Origin: Modestobacter sp. L9-4
GTDB taxonomy: Bacteria; Actinomycetota; Actinomycetes; Mycobacteriales; Geodermatophilaceae
NCBI RefSeq assembly: GCF_019112525.1
Contig: NZ_CP077800.1
Span: forward strand, 2,108,001 to 2,172,000
Direction: 5' to 3'
Length of the DNA: 64,000 nt
The notes under the pieces are model-generated. The model ran no database searches. It had not been told where the DNA came from and worked only from the letters and a program-made list of their open reading frames with translations. Shown here one piece after another: positions 43,684 to 51,507 of this stretch; within the stretch, counting starts at the first letter, position 1, and every line of letters starts with the position of its first letter. Position numbers and translations under genes: made by a program.

Positions 43684-44682
43684 GTGGCGAGGGTGACCAT
43701 CCGGGACGTCGCCGAGCGGGCGCAGGTCTCCACGGCCACCGTCTCGCGGGCGCTGTCCGGCGCCAAGCCGGTGTCGCCGGCGGTCGCCGAGCAGGTCCGC
43801 CGCGCCGCCGACGAGCTGGGCTACGCCGGCAACGGCATCGCCAGCGCGCTACGGCGCAGCCGGACCGACACGGTCGGCATGGTGGTCCCCAGCATCACCA
43901 ACCCGTTCTTCACCGGACTGGTCGAGCACGTCGAGCACGCACTCCAGGAGGCAGGCCGCCAGCTCTTCCTCTGCTCGTCCCGGTCCGACCCCGGGCTGGA
44001 GGCCCAGCGGCTGCGCAGCCTGGTGGCCCGGCAGGTGGACGGGATCATCATCAGCCCCGCCCACGGCAGCCTCAGCACCCCCGCCGTCCACCGGGCCGCG
44101 CAGGAGCTGCCCCTGGTGCAGGTCGACCGGTACGTCACCGGCGTCGACAGCGACTGGGTGGGGGTGGACGACGACGCGGCGCTGGGCCTGGTCGCGGAGC
44201 ACCTGTCCGCCCGCGGGGTCCGGTCGGCCGCCTTCGTCAGCTCACGGCTCACCAACTCCTCGACGGAGCTCCGGGTCGCCGGCTTCCGCCGGCACGCCGA
44301 CCGGCTGGGCATCGCCGTGACCGGGGTGCACCTCGGGGAGTACTCGATCGCCTGGGGCCGGCAGGCCGCCGAGCAGCTGCTCCGCGAGGGCCCGCGACCG
44401 GACGCGGTGGTCTGCGCCGACGACCTCATCGCCTTCGGCGTCCTGCAGGCGTGCACCGCTGCCGGCGTCCGGGTGCCCGGGGACGTGCTCGTCACCGGCT
44501 TCGACGACGTCCCCTTCGCCGCGCTGTCCAACCCCCCGCTGACCACCGTGCACCAGCCGCAGCGTGAGATCGCCGCCGAGGCGGTGCGCCTGCTGTCGCG
44601 TGTGCTGGGCGACGAGCACGCCGCGCCGTCCCGGACGGCGCTGACCCCCTCGCTCACCGTGCGGGAGAGCACCGGGCGCTGA
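43684..44682 (+). CDS. LacI-family repressor of the adjacent catabolic operon
   Basis: This 332-residue regulator has an N-terminal LacI helix-turn-helix (VTIRDVAERAQVSTATVSRALSGAKPVSPAVAEQVRRAADELGY), the hinge (IASALRRSRTDTVGMVVP) and a periplasmic-binding-like effector domain (GFDDVPFAALSNPPLTTVHQP). I chose GTG 43684, which has GGAGG nine bases before it; GTG 43678 is too close to it. The gene diverges from the BtpA-kinase-importer operon, and two operators of the LacI class lie between them. It should repress the operon and itself until it binds a sugar-like inducer. Confidence 0.93.
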   Translation: MARVTIRDVAERAQVSTATVSRALSGAKPVSPAVAEQVRRAADELGYAGNGIASALRRSRTDTVGMVVPSITNPFFTGLVEHVEHALQEAGRQLFLCSSRSDPGLEAQRLRSLVARQVDGIIISPAHGSLSTPAVHRAAQELPLVQVDRYVTGVDSDWVGVDDDAALGLVAEHLSARGVRSAAFVSSRLTNSSTELRVAGFRRHADRLGIAVTGVHLGEYSIAWGRQAAEQLLREGPRPDAVVCADDLIAFGVLQACTAAGVRVPGDVLVTGFDDVPFAALSNPPLTTVHQPQREIAAEAVRLLSRVLGDEHAAPSRTALTPSLTVRESTGR

Positions 44683-44702
44683 GCCGGCCCAGGACGCGCA
44701 CC

Positions 44703-45791
44703 TCAGGCGGGCCAGCGGCGGAGCACCTCGGTGAAGGCGGCGGCGGCCTGCTGCAGCTCCGCGACCTCGACGTGCTCGTCGACCGCGTGCATCGCCGACG
44801 GCGTCCCGGGCCCCCAGACGACGACCGGGGCCCGGCCGACCACCGGCTGCAGGACCGACGCGTCGGTGAAGTAGGTGGCCGGGGCGGACTCGACCGGGAC
44901 GGGGAGCCCGGCGACCCACGGGTCGCCGGCGGGCGTGCGCACCGAGGGCAGGTCCACGAGGACGTCGACCCCCGCGACCTCCGGCTGCGCCCGCCACCAG
45001 GCGAGCAGGGCCGCGCCGTCCCCGACGGTCCGGTGGTCGACCACCACCTCCGCGGAGTCGGGCACCACGTTCGGGACCGTGCCGCTGCGCATCACCCCGG
45101 GGTTCCACGTCTCCCGGCCGAGGAAGGGCTCCTCGGCCAGCGGGAGCACGCCGCCGGCCCGGCCCAGGACGGCGACGAGGTCCAGCAGCGCGTTGTGCCC
45201 CCGCTCCGGCGTGCTGCCGTGCGCCGCGCGGCCCTGGGCACGGACCGCCAGCCACAGGGCGCCGCGGTGGCCGAGCACCACCCGGTTGCCGGTCGCCTCG
45301 GGCACCACGACCGCGCCGACCTCGAGCTCGGACACGGCGGCAGCGGCGGCGGCGGCCCCGCGCGAGCCGATCTCCTCGTCGCTGGTGAGCAGCAGCGCCA
45401 CCGGCGTCCCGGCCGGGGCGGTGGCCAGCGCGGCGACCGCGGCGACCAGCCCGGCCTTCATGTCCGAGCCCCCACGCCCCCAGACCCGGCCGCCGTCCAG
45501 GTCGGCCCCGAAGGGGTCCCGCTGCCACGAGCCGGGGTCCGCGGCCGGCACGGTGTCGACGTGGCAGGCCAGCAGCAGCCGCGGCCGCCCCGGGTCCGTG
45601 GGTGAGGTGAGCAGGGTCCACGGCTGGTCCCGGTCGGTCCCGTCCCGGCGGTGCAGGTGGGGGGAGGCGGCGGTGAGCACGTCGGTGACGATGCCGAGCA
45701 CCTCCCGCTGCGGGCCGGCGTCCCCGGAGACGGTGGGCCGGCGCACCAGCTCGCGCACGAGGTCGACGACGTCGGTGGTGGGGGCGCTCAT
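44703..45791 (-). CDS. M20-family metallopeptidase/deacylase (ArgE/DapE-like)
   Basis: This 362-residue zinc hydrolase has the full ligand set: His in LLACHVDTVPA, bridging Asp in WGRGGSDMKAG, catalytic Glu-Glu in LLTSDEEIGS, Glu in VVVPEATGNRV and His near the end in SAMHAVDEHVEV. The dimerisation (lid) domain lies in the middle (LWLAVRAQGRAAHGSTPERGHNALLDLV). Substrates of close families are N-acyl amino acids such as acetylornithine or succinyl-diaminopimelate; which one applies here is unclear. It converges with the lacI-type gene and follows the MMPL gene after a palindromic spacer. Confidence 0.9.
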   Translation of the reverse strand: MSAPTTDVVDLVRELVRRPTVSGDAGPQREVLGIVTDVLTAASPHLHRRDGTDRDQPWTLLTSPTDPGRPRLLLACHVDTVPAADPGSWQRDPFGADLDGGRVWGRGGSDMKAGLVAAVAALATAPAGTPVALLLTSDEEIGSRGAAAAAAAVSELEVGAVVVPEATGNRVVLGHRGALWLAVRAQGRAAHGSTPERGHNALLDLVAVLGRAGGVLPLAEEPFLGRETWNPGVMRSGTVPNVVPDSAEVVVDHRTVGDGAALLAWWRAQPEVAGVDVLVDLPSVRTPAGDPWVAGLPVPVESAPATYFTDASVLQPVVGRAPVVVWGPGTPSAMHAVDEHVEVAELQQAAAAFTEVLRRWPA

Positions 45792-45807
45792 GGCCCGAGC
45801 ATGGCCT

Positions 45808-45837
45808 GCCCGCCGGTTCCACGTGGAACCGGCGGGC
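45808..45837. promoter_or_regulatory. 30-bp perfect palindrome with parS-like core
   Basis: The two 15-base halves are exactly complementary, with the core GTTCCACGTGGAAC shared with the 30259 site and flanks GCCCGCCG/CGGCGGGC. It lies between the MMPL stop and the M20 start. The core resembles parS; the long stem without loop also could act as a cruciform or transcript terminator for the MMPL gene. Confidence 0.55.
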
Positions 45838-45840
45838 TCG

Positions 45841-48072
45841 TCAGCCCCGCCCGGCGAGCGCCGGCTCGCGGGCGGCGTCGAGCTTCGCGCCCTCGACGTC
45901 CAGGTCGGGCAGGGCGCGGTCCAGCCAGCGCGGCAGCCACCAGGCCGACCGCCCCAGCAGCGCCAGCACGGCGGGCACCAGGGTCATCCGGACGACGAAC
46001 GCGTCGACCAGCACACCGACGGCGAGGCCGAAGGCGATCGCCTTCACCGTCACGTCGTCGATGTGCACGAAGCTGGCGAAGACCGAGAACATGATCAGCG
46101 CGGCGGCGACGACGACCCGCGAGGCGTGCCGCATGCCGGCCACGACCGACTCCTGCGGACCCCCACCGTGCACGAACTCCTCGCGCATCCGGGAGACCAG
46201 GAAGACCTCGTAGTCCATGGCCAGGCCGAAGAGCACGGCCATCAGCAGGATCGGCATGAAGCTGATCACCGGGCCGGTCGCCGGCACGCCGAACACGTCC
46301 ATCAGCCAGCCCCACTGGAACACCGCGACGACGGCACCGAACGAGGCGCCCACCGACAGCAGGAAGCCCAGCGCCGCCTTGACCGGCACGAGCACCGAGC
46401 GGAACACCAGCAGCAGCAGGACCAGCGCCAGCCCGACGACGACCAGCGTGAACGGCAGCAGCGCCCGCGTGAGCCGGGTGGAGACGTCGATGGCGACCGC
46501 CGTCTGGCCGGTGACCGCCACCTGCGCACCGGTGCTGGCCTCCAGCTCGCGGCCGGTGTCCCGCAGCGCGGTGACCAGGTCGGTGGTGGCCTCCTCCTGC
46601 GGGCCGCTCTCCGGGACCACCTGCACGATGGCGTCGGTGCCGGTGGGGAGGAGCCGGGGCGCGGCGTAGACGACGTCGGCCAGTCCGCCGGTGAACTGCC
46701 CGGGCGTCCCGGTGGGGGTGCCGCCGATGGTCGCCGCCGCCTCGTTCGCGGTCTGCTCGGCGGTGGCGGGGTCGAGGTCGCTGAGGAAGACCAGGATCGG
46801 CCCGTTGGCGCCGGGGCCGAAGTACCGGCTGACCGCGTCGTAGGCCTGCCGCTCGGTGGACTCGGCCGGCGCGGTGCCGGCGTCGGGCAGGGACAACCGC
46901 AGCTGCAGCGCCGGGACCGCCATGACCAGCAGACCGACCACGCAGACCGCCGCGGTGAGCGCCGGGCGCCGGGTGACCAGGGCGGCCCAGCGGGCACCGC
47001 CGGTGCGGGCCGGCGCCCCGGCGTGCTCGGCCAGTGCCTGCTCGCGGCGGGCGGCCCGCGACCCGGGCGCCGGGGTGAGCCGGGCGCCGGCGAAGCCCAG
47101 CAAGGCGGGCAGCAGGGTGAGCGCGACCAGGACGGCGACCAGCACGGTGCCGGCGGCGCCCAGGCCCATGACGGTGAGAAAGGGGATGCCCACGACGGCC
47201 AGCCCGGAGAGCGCGATGATCACCGTGAGCCCGGCGAAGACGACGGCCGAGCCGGCGGTGCCGGTGGCCCGGGCGGCCGACTCCTCGGGCGCCATGCCGG
47301 CGGCCAGCTGGGAGCGGTGCCGGGACAGGATGAACAGCGTGTAGTCGATGCCCACGGCCAGGCCGATCATCAGGGCCAGGGTCGGGGCGGTCGAGGACAG
47401 CGTGATGACGCCGGACAGCGCGACGAGCCCGATCAGACCGATGGCCACGCCGACCAGCGCGGTCAGCAGGTTCATGCCCGCCGCGAGCAGCGACCCGAAG
47501 GTCAGCACGAGCACCAGGACGGCGACGACCACGCCGACGAGCTCGGTGGGGCCGACGGTGACCGCCCCGGTGTTGAACGCGTTGCCGCCCACCTCGACCT
47601 GCATGCCGGCGTCCGTGGCCGCCGTCGACGCCTGCTGGAGCTGCTCGAGGGCGTCACCGGAGAGCCGGTCGGCGCTCACGCCGTACTGCACCGAGGCCAG
47701 CGCCGCCCGGCCGTCGGGGCTGACCGCCATCGCGGCGAAGGGGTCCTGCACGGCGGCGACGTCGGGCACCTGCCCGGCCGCGGCGACGACCTGGCCGATG
47801 GCCGCGGCGAACTGCGGGTCGGCCACGGTGGCGCCCTCGGGGGCGATGAAGACCAGGTCCGCGCCGGCACCGGCGGCAGCGGGGGACGCCTGCGCGAGCC
47901 GGTCGAGCGCGGCCTGGGACTCCGAGCCGGGGATGGTGAACTCGTCGTCGAACTCCCCGCCGATGGTCAGGAGCGCGGCGACGACCGCGCCGAGCACCAC
48001 CACCCACGCCGCGGAGAAGAGCACGCGGTGGCGGAAGGCGGCACGTCCCAGCCGGTACAGCAGGGTGGACAT
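45841..48072 (-). CDS. MMPL-family RND-type transporter
   Basis: This 743-residue membrane protein has two MMPL repeats: an N-terminal helix (VLFSAAWVVVLGAVVAALLTI), an extracellular loop domain, helices 2-6 with GLAVGIDYTLFILSRHRSQLAAG, a second loop domain and helices 8-12 with FGLAMDYEVFLVSRMREEF. The Asp-Tyr pairs in the two GxxxDY motifs are the proton-relay residues of the family. Members export lipids or hydrophobic compounds or give drug resistance. Its upstream neighbour on the same strand is a TetR regulator (13-base gap), so the two form an operon probably derepressed by a toxic ligand. Confidence 0.93.
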   Translation of the reverse strand: MSTLLYRLGRAAFRHRVLFSAAWVVVLGAVVAALLTIGGEFDDEFTIPGSESQAALDRLAQASPAAAGAGADLVFIAPEGATVADPQFAAAIGQVVAAAGQVPDVAAVQDPFAAMAVSPDGRAALASVQYGVSADRLSGDALEQLQQASTAATDAGMQVEVGGNAFNTGAVTVGPTELVGVVVAVLVLVLTFGSLLAAGMNLLTALVGVAIGLIGLVALSGVITLSSTAPTLALMIGLAVGIDYTLFILSRHRSQLAAGMAPEESAARATGTAGSAVVFAGLTVIIALSGLAVVGIPFLTVMGLGAAGTVLVAVLVALTLLPALLGFAGARLTPAPGSRAARREQALAEHAGAPARTGGARWAALVTRRPALTAAVCVVGLLVMAVPALQLRLSLPDAGTAPAESTERQAYDAVSRYFGPGANGPILVFLSDLDPATAEQTANEAAATIGGTPTGTPGQFTGGLADVVYAAPRLLPTGTDAIVQVVPESGPQEEATTDLVTALRDTGRELEASTGAQVAVTGQTAVAIDVSTRLTRALLPFTLVVVGLALVLLLLVFRSVLVPVKAALGFLLSVGASFGAVVAVFQWGWLMDVFGVPATGPVISFMPILLMAVLFGLAMDYEVFLVSRMREEFVHGGGPQESVVAGMRHASRVVVAAALIMFSVFASFVHIDDVTVKAIAFGLAVGVLVDAFVVRMTLVPAVLALLGRSAWWLPRWLDRALPDLDVEGAKLDAAREPALAGRG

Positions 48073-48085
48073 CGGTTCTCCTGGA

Positions 48086-48721
48086 TCAGCCGGGTCGGGA
48101 GGTGGGGGGAGTGGTGGTGACGGCGCCGCGGACGAGCATGAGCAGCGCGTCGCGTCGCAGCCCGTCGGCCTCGGCCGGGTCGGTGAGGGACAGCACGGTC
48201 ATGCCGGCGTGCAGGGCGAAGACCGCCCGCATCAGCTCCTCGGCCGGCACCCGCAGGTGCAGGCCGGCCTCGGCGAGGGCGGGGGTGATCAGCTCCACCA
48301 GGCTGGCCTGCAGCTGCCGCCGGTACCGACGGAGCACCTCGGCGGCCTCGGGGTGCCGGGCGGCGTGCAGCACGTACTCGGTGGTGACCAGCGTCCAGAC
48401 CCGGCCGACCCGGAACAGGGCCAGGCTGCGGTCGACGGCGGAGGTGACCGGGTCGGCCTCGTCGCCCAGACCGGTGAGCATGTCGGTCGCCCGGGCCAGG
48501 TCGCGCTCGACCTCGCGGTGCATGAGCGCGGCGAACAGCTCGTCCTTGCTGGAGAAGCTGGAGTAGAAGGCGCCCCGGGTGAACCCGCCGCGGCGGCAGA
48601 CGTCCTCGACGCTGGCCGCGGCGAACCCCCGCTCGGCGAACGTCTCCAGCGCGGCGTCCAGCAGCCGTTCCACGGTGGCCGCACGGCGCCGTCCGGGGCG
48701 CTCGGCCCCCGGGTCGGTCAC
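48086..48721 (-). CDS. TetR-family repressor of the MMPL exporter
   Basis: This 211-residue regulator has the TetR helix-turn-helix at the N-terminus (VERLLDAALETFAERGFAAASVEDVCRRGGFTRGAFYSSFSSKDELFAALM) and a helical ligand domain. The start is a GTG at 48721. It is first in the operon with the MMPL transporter gene, so it probably represses both. A short inverted repeat lies just upstream of its start. Confidence 0.92.
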   Translation of the reverse strand: MTDPGAERPGRRRAATVERLLDAALETFAERGFAAASVEDVCRRGGFTRGAFYSSFSSKDELFAALMHREVERDLARATDMLTGLGDEADPVTSAVDRSLALFRVGRVWTLVTTEYVLHAARHPEAAEVLRRYRRQLQASLVELITPALAEAGLHLRVPAEELMRAVFALHAGMTVLSLTDPAEADGLRRDALLMLVRGAVTTTPPTSRPG

Positions 48722-48738
48722 GATGCAGGACTGTATTG

Positions 48739-48754
48739 GATGCAGCGGTGCATC
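48739..48754. promoter_or_regulatory. Possible TetR operator
   Basis: Arms GATGCA and TGCATC around GCGG lie 18 bases upstream of the TetR-type start codon, near a TGTATT that could be a -10 box. The symmetry is short, so this is a weak call. Confidence 0.4.
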
Positions 48755-48803
48755 GAGTCCGCGGGACCCCGGACCCCCACCGCGCCGCGGTCCCGGACGA
48801 GGA

Positions 48804-48847
48804 GAGGCCGCCCACCCGCACCGGTGTCGGTGCGGGTGGGCGGCCTC
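48804..48847 (-). terminator. Strong terminator of glpD
   Basis: A perfect 19-bp stem (arms beginning GAGGCCGCCC and ending GGGCGGCCTC) with a 6-base loop lies 45 bases beyond the glpD stop. It isolates glpD from the tetR-MMPL operon. Confidence 0.9.
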
Positions 48848-48891
48848 TGCTCAGCTCACCCCGTGCCGGGCCCCGCCACGGGGGTCCTGCG

Positions 48892-50622
48892 TCAGGCCAG
48901 GGCGCGGCCGACGGCGACGGCGCGGGTGTCGGGGGCGGCGAGCCGGACGGCGTCGGCCGCCAGGTCGTCGGCGGCCTCCTGCGACCGCCGCTCGGCCTCG
49001 ACCCGGGCCCGGTAGCTGTCGACCTCGCTGGCGATGCGCTCGGCGTCCCAGCCGAGCACCCCGGCCACGGCGCGGGCCACCGGCTCGGCCGACTCCACAC
49101 CGCGGTGCGGGGTCTCGATGGAGATCCGGGTGCGCCGGGCGAGCAGGTCGTCCAGGTGCAGGGCGCCCTCGTTCGCGGCGGCGTAGACCATCTCGACCAT
49201 CAGGTACTCCTCGGCACCCGGCACCGGCTGCAGGAGCGCCTTGTCGGCGTCGGCCAGGGCCAGCACCTCCGGCGTGAGCGACCCGAACCGGTTGAGCAGG
49301 TGCTCGGCGGCGAAGTGCGGGATGCCCCAGCGCTCGCTGAGCGTGTCGAGGGAGTTGACCATCGCCTTGTAGCCCTCGGCACCGACCAGCGGGATGTCCT
49401 CGGTGACGCTCGGCGGCACCCGCCGGGTGACGTCCTCGGCCACGGCGTCCACCGCGTCGGCGGCCATCGGCCGGTAGGTCGTGTACTTGCCGCCGGCCAC
49501 GGCGATCACGCCGGGCATCGGCCGGGCGACGGCGTGCTCGCGGGAGAGCTGGCTGGTCGACTCCTCCTCACCCGACAGCAGCGGGCGCAGGCCGGCGTAG
49601 ACGCCGGTGATGTCGGCGTGCGAGATCGGCACCGAGAGCACCTCGTTGACGTGCTCGAGGATGTAGTCGATGTCGGCCTTCGACGCCGCCGGGTGCGCCT
49701 TGTCCAGCGACCAGTCGGTGTCGGTGGTGCCGATGATCCAGTGGCTGCCCCACGGGATCACGAACAGCACGGACTTCTCGGTGCGCAGGATCAGCCCGGC
49801 CTCGCCGTTGATCCGGTCGCGCGGGACGACGATGTGCACGCCCTTGCTGGCCCGCACGTGGAACCGGCCGCGGCCGCCGACCAGGGTCTGCAGGTCGTCG
49901 GTCCAGACGCCGGTGGCGTTGACGACGACCTCGCTGCGGACGTCGACCTCCTGGCCGGTCTCCACGTCGCGCACCCGGGCACCGACGACGCGGCCGCCGG
50001 CGTGGGTGAAGGAGACGACCTCGGCGGAGTTCAGCACGGTCGCGCCGTAGGCGGCCGCGGTGCGGGCCACGGTCAGGGTGTGCCGGGCGTCGTCGGCCTG
50101 GGCGTCGTAGTAGCGCACCGCGCCGACGAACGCGTGCTCCTTGAGCGCGGGGAACATCCGGCGGGCGCCGGTGCGGGTCAGGTGCTTCTGCCCGGGCATG
50201 GGCTCCGACAGCGCACCGAAGCGGGCCAGGCCGTCGTACAGCGCCAGGCCGGCGGTGACGTAGGGCCGCTCCCAGCCGCGGTGGGTCAGCGGGTAGAGGA
50301 AGGGCACCGGCTTGACCAGGTGCGGGGCGATCCGGTTCACCGACAGGTCGCGCTCGTGCAGCGCCTCGCGGACCAGGCCGAAGTCGAACTGCTCCAGGTA
50401 GCGCAGGCCACCGTGGAAGAGCTTGGACGACCGCGACGACGTGCCGCTGGCGAAGTCGCGGGCCTCCACCATCGCCGTCCGCAGACCGCGGGTGGCGGCG
50501 TCCAGCGCGACACCCGCGCCGGTCACCCCGCCGCCGACGACGAGGACCTCGAACTCGCCTCGGGCCAGCTCGGCCCAGGCCTCGGCGCGCTGCTGCGGGC
50601 CGAGCGGGGGGACTGCGGTCAT
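48892..50622 (-). CDS. glpD: Aerobic glycerol-3-phosphate dehydrogenase
   Basis: This 576-residue FAD enzyme oxidises sn-glycerol-3-phosphate to dihydroxyacetone phosphate at the membrane, feeding the quinone pool. The N-terminal dinucleotide-binding motif is VLVVGGGVTGAGVALDAATRG. FASGTSSRSSKLFHGGLRYLEQ, GVWTDDLQTLVGG and VAGGKYTTYRPMA are typical GlpD signatures, and a C-terminal DAO_C helical domain follows (about 410-540). It diverges from the iclR-type gene. The 18-bp motif in their shared promoter region recurs before glpF, so the regulon is co-controlled. Confidence 0.95.
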   Translation of the reverse strand: MTAVPPLGPQQRAEAWAELARGEFEVLVVGGGVTGAGVALDAATRGLRTAMVEARDFASGTSSRSSKLFHGGLRYLEQFDFGLVREALHERDLSVNRIAPHLVKPVPFLYPLTHRGWERPYVTAGLALYDGLARFGALSEPMPGQKHLTRTGARRMFPALKEHAFVGAVRYYDAQADDARHTLTVARTAAAYGATVLNSAEVVSFTHAGGRVVGARVRDVETGQEVDVRSEVVVNATGVWTDDLQTLVGGRGRFHVRASKGVHIVVPRDRINGEAGLILRTEKSVLFVIPWGSHWIIGTTDTDWSLDKAHPAASKADIDYILEHVNEVLSVPISHADITGVYAGLRPLLSGEEESTSQLSREHAVARPMPGVIAVAGGKYTTYRPMAADAVDAVAEDVTRRVPPSVTEDIPLVGAEGYKAMVNSLDTLSERWGIPHFAAEHLLNRFGSLTPEVLALADADKALLQPVPGAEEYLMVEMVYAAANEGALHLDDLLARRTRISIETPHRGVESAEPVARAVAGVLGWDAERIASEVDSYRARVEAERRSQEAADDLAADAVRLAAPDTRAVAVGRALA

Positions 50623-50714
50623 CTGGGATGCTCCTCATGGCGGACCCGGGACACGTCGGTGTGGCCTCTTGCACTCCACGGTAGGTCGGTGTCCGGGCCC
50701 GCGCCGAGGCCTCC

Positions 50715-50732
50715 CGTCCGACGATGTCGCAC
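50715..50732. promoter_or_regulatory. Shared 18-bp motif, glpD/iclR promoter copy
   Basis: CGTCCGACGATGTCGCAC lies between divergent glpD and iclR and is repeated without change upstream of glpF (53007-53024). Its core CGAC-GAT-GTCG is an inverted repeat. A TCCGGGT stretch follows in both places. It is the best candidate for the binding site of the IclR-type regulator. Confidence 0.7.
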
Positions 50733-50760
50733 AGTCCGGGTGACTCCACGGGGCCGCGGG

Positions 50761-51507
50761 ATGGCCTACGGTCGCGCCGTGCCCGGGAGCGTGCAGTCCA
50801 TCGAGCGGGCCGCGGCGATCCTGCACGTGGTGGCCGGCTCCGGCGGCACGCTGGGGGTCACCGACATCGCCGAGGCCGTGGGGCTGGCGAAGACCACCGC
50901 GCACAGCCTGCTGCGCACCCTGCTGCTGGTCGGCTTCGTGGAGCAGGACCCGGGCACCGGCCGGTACTCCCTGGGCTCGGCGCTGCTCCGGCTGGGCTCC
51001 TCCCTCGACGCCAACGAGCTGCGCGCCCGGGCGTCGAACTGGGCCGACGCGCTGGCCGCGCGCAGCGGGCACGCCGTCCGGCTGGCCACCCTGGCCGACG
51101 ACCAGGTGGTCGTCGTCCACCACGTCTTCCGCCCCGACGACTCCGCCCAGCTGCTGGAGGTGGGCACCGCGCTGCCGCCCAGCAGCGCGCTGGGCAAGGT
51201 GCTGCTGGCGCACAGCCACCCGCACACCGGCTCCCGGACGTCGTCCCGGCCCCCGGCCGCCGTCGCGGAGCTGGCCGAGGTGCGTGCCCGCGGCTGGGCC
51301 GCCGGCCGGCTCGAGCACCAGCCCGGCACCGGCGGCATCGCCGCACCGGTGCGCGGGGCCGGTGGGCTGGTGGTGGCCGCACTCGGCATCAGCGGGGCGC
51401 ACAGCGCGCTGTTCGACGCCCGCGGCGTCCCGCGGCCCCTGGTGCTGGCGATGGTCACCGACGCCGCCCACGCCGTCTCCCGCGAGCTCGGCTCCCCCGG
51501 TGCCTGA
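50761..51507 (+). CDS. IclR-family regulator of glycerol genes (GylR-like)
   Basis: This 248-residue regulator has an N-terminal winged helix (SIERAAAILHVVAGSGGTLGVTDIAEAVGLAKTTAHSLLRTLLLVGFVEQD) and a C-terminal effector domain (RSGHAVRLATLADDQVVVVHHVF; GTALPPSSALGKVLLA; APVRGAGGLVVAALGISG). In Streptomyces an IclR-type protein, GylR, represses the glycerol operon, and the location among glpD, glpK and glpF suggests the same role here. The start is ATG 50761; GTG 50779 is possible. Its stop overlaps the start of the first glpK by 8 bases, so repressor and kinase are co-expressed. Confidence 0.92.
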   Translation: MAYGRAVPGSVQSIERAAAILHVVAGSGGTLGVTDIAEAVGLAKTTAHSLLRTLLLVGFVEQDPGTGRYSLGSALLRLGSSLDANELRARASNWADALAARSGHAVRLATLADDQVVVVHHVFRPDDSAQLLEVGTALPPSSALGKVLLAHSHPHTGSRTSSRPPAAVAELAEVRARGWAAGRLEHQPGTGGIAAPVRGAGGLVVAALGISGAHSALFDARGVPRPLVLAMVTDAAHAVSRELGSPGA

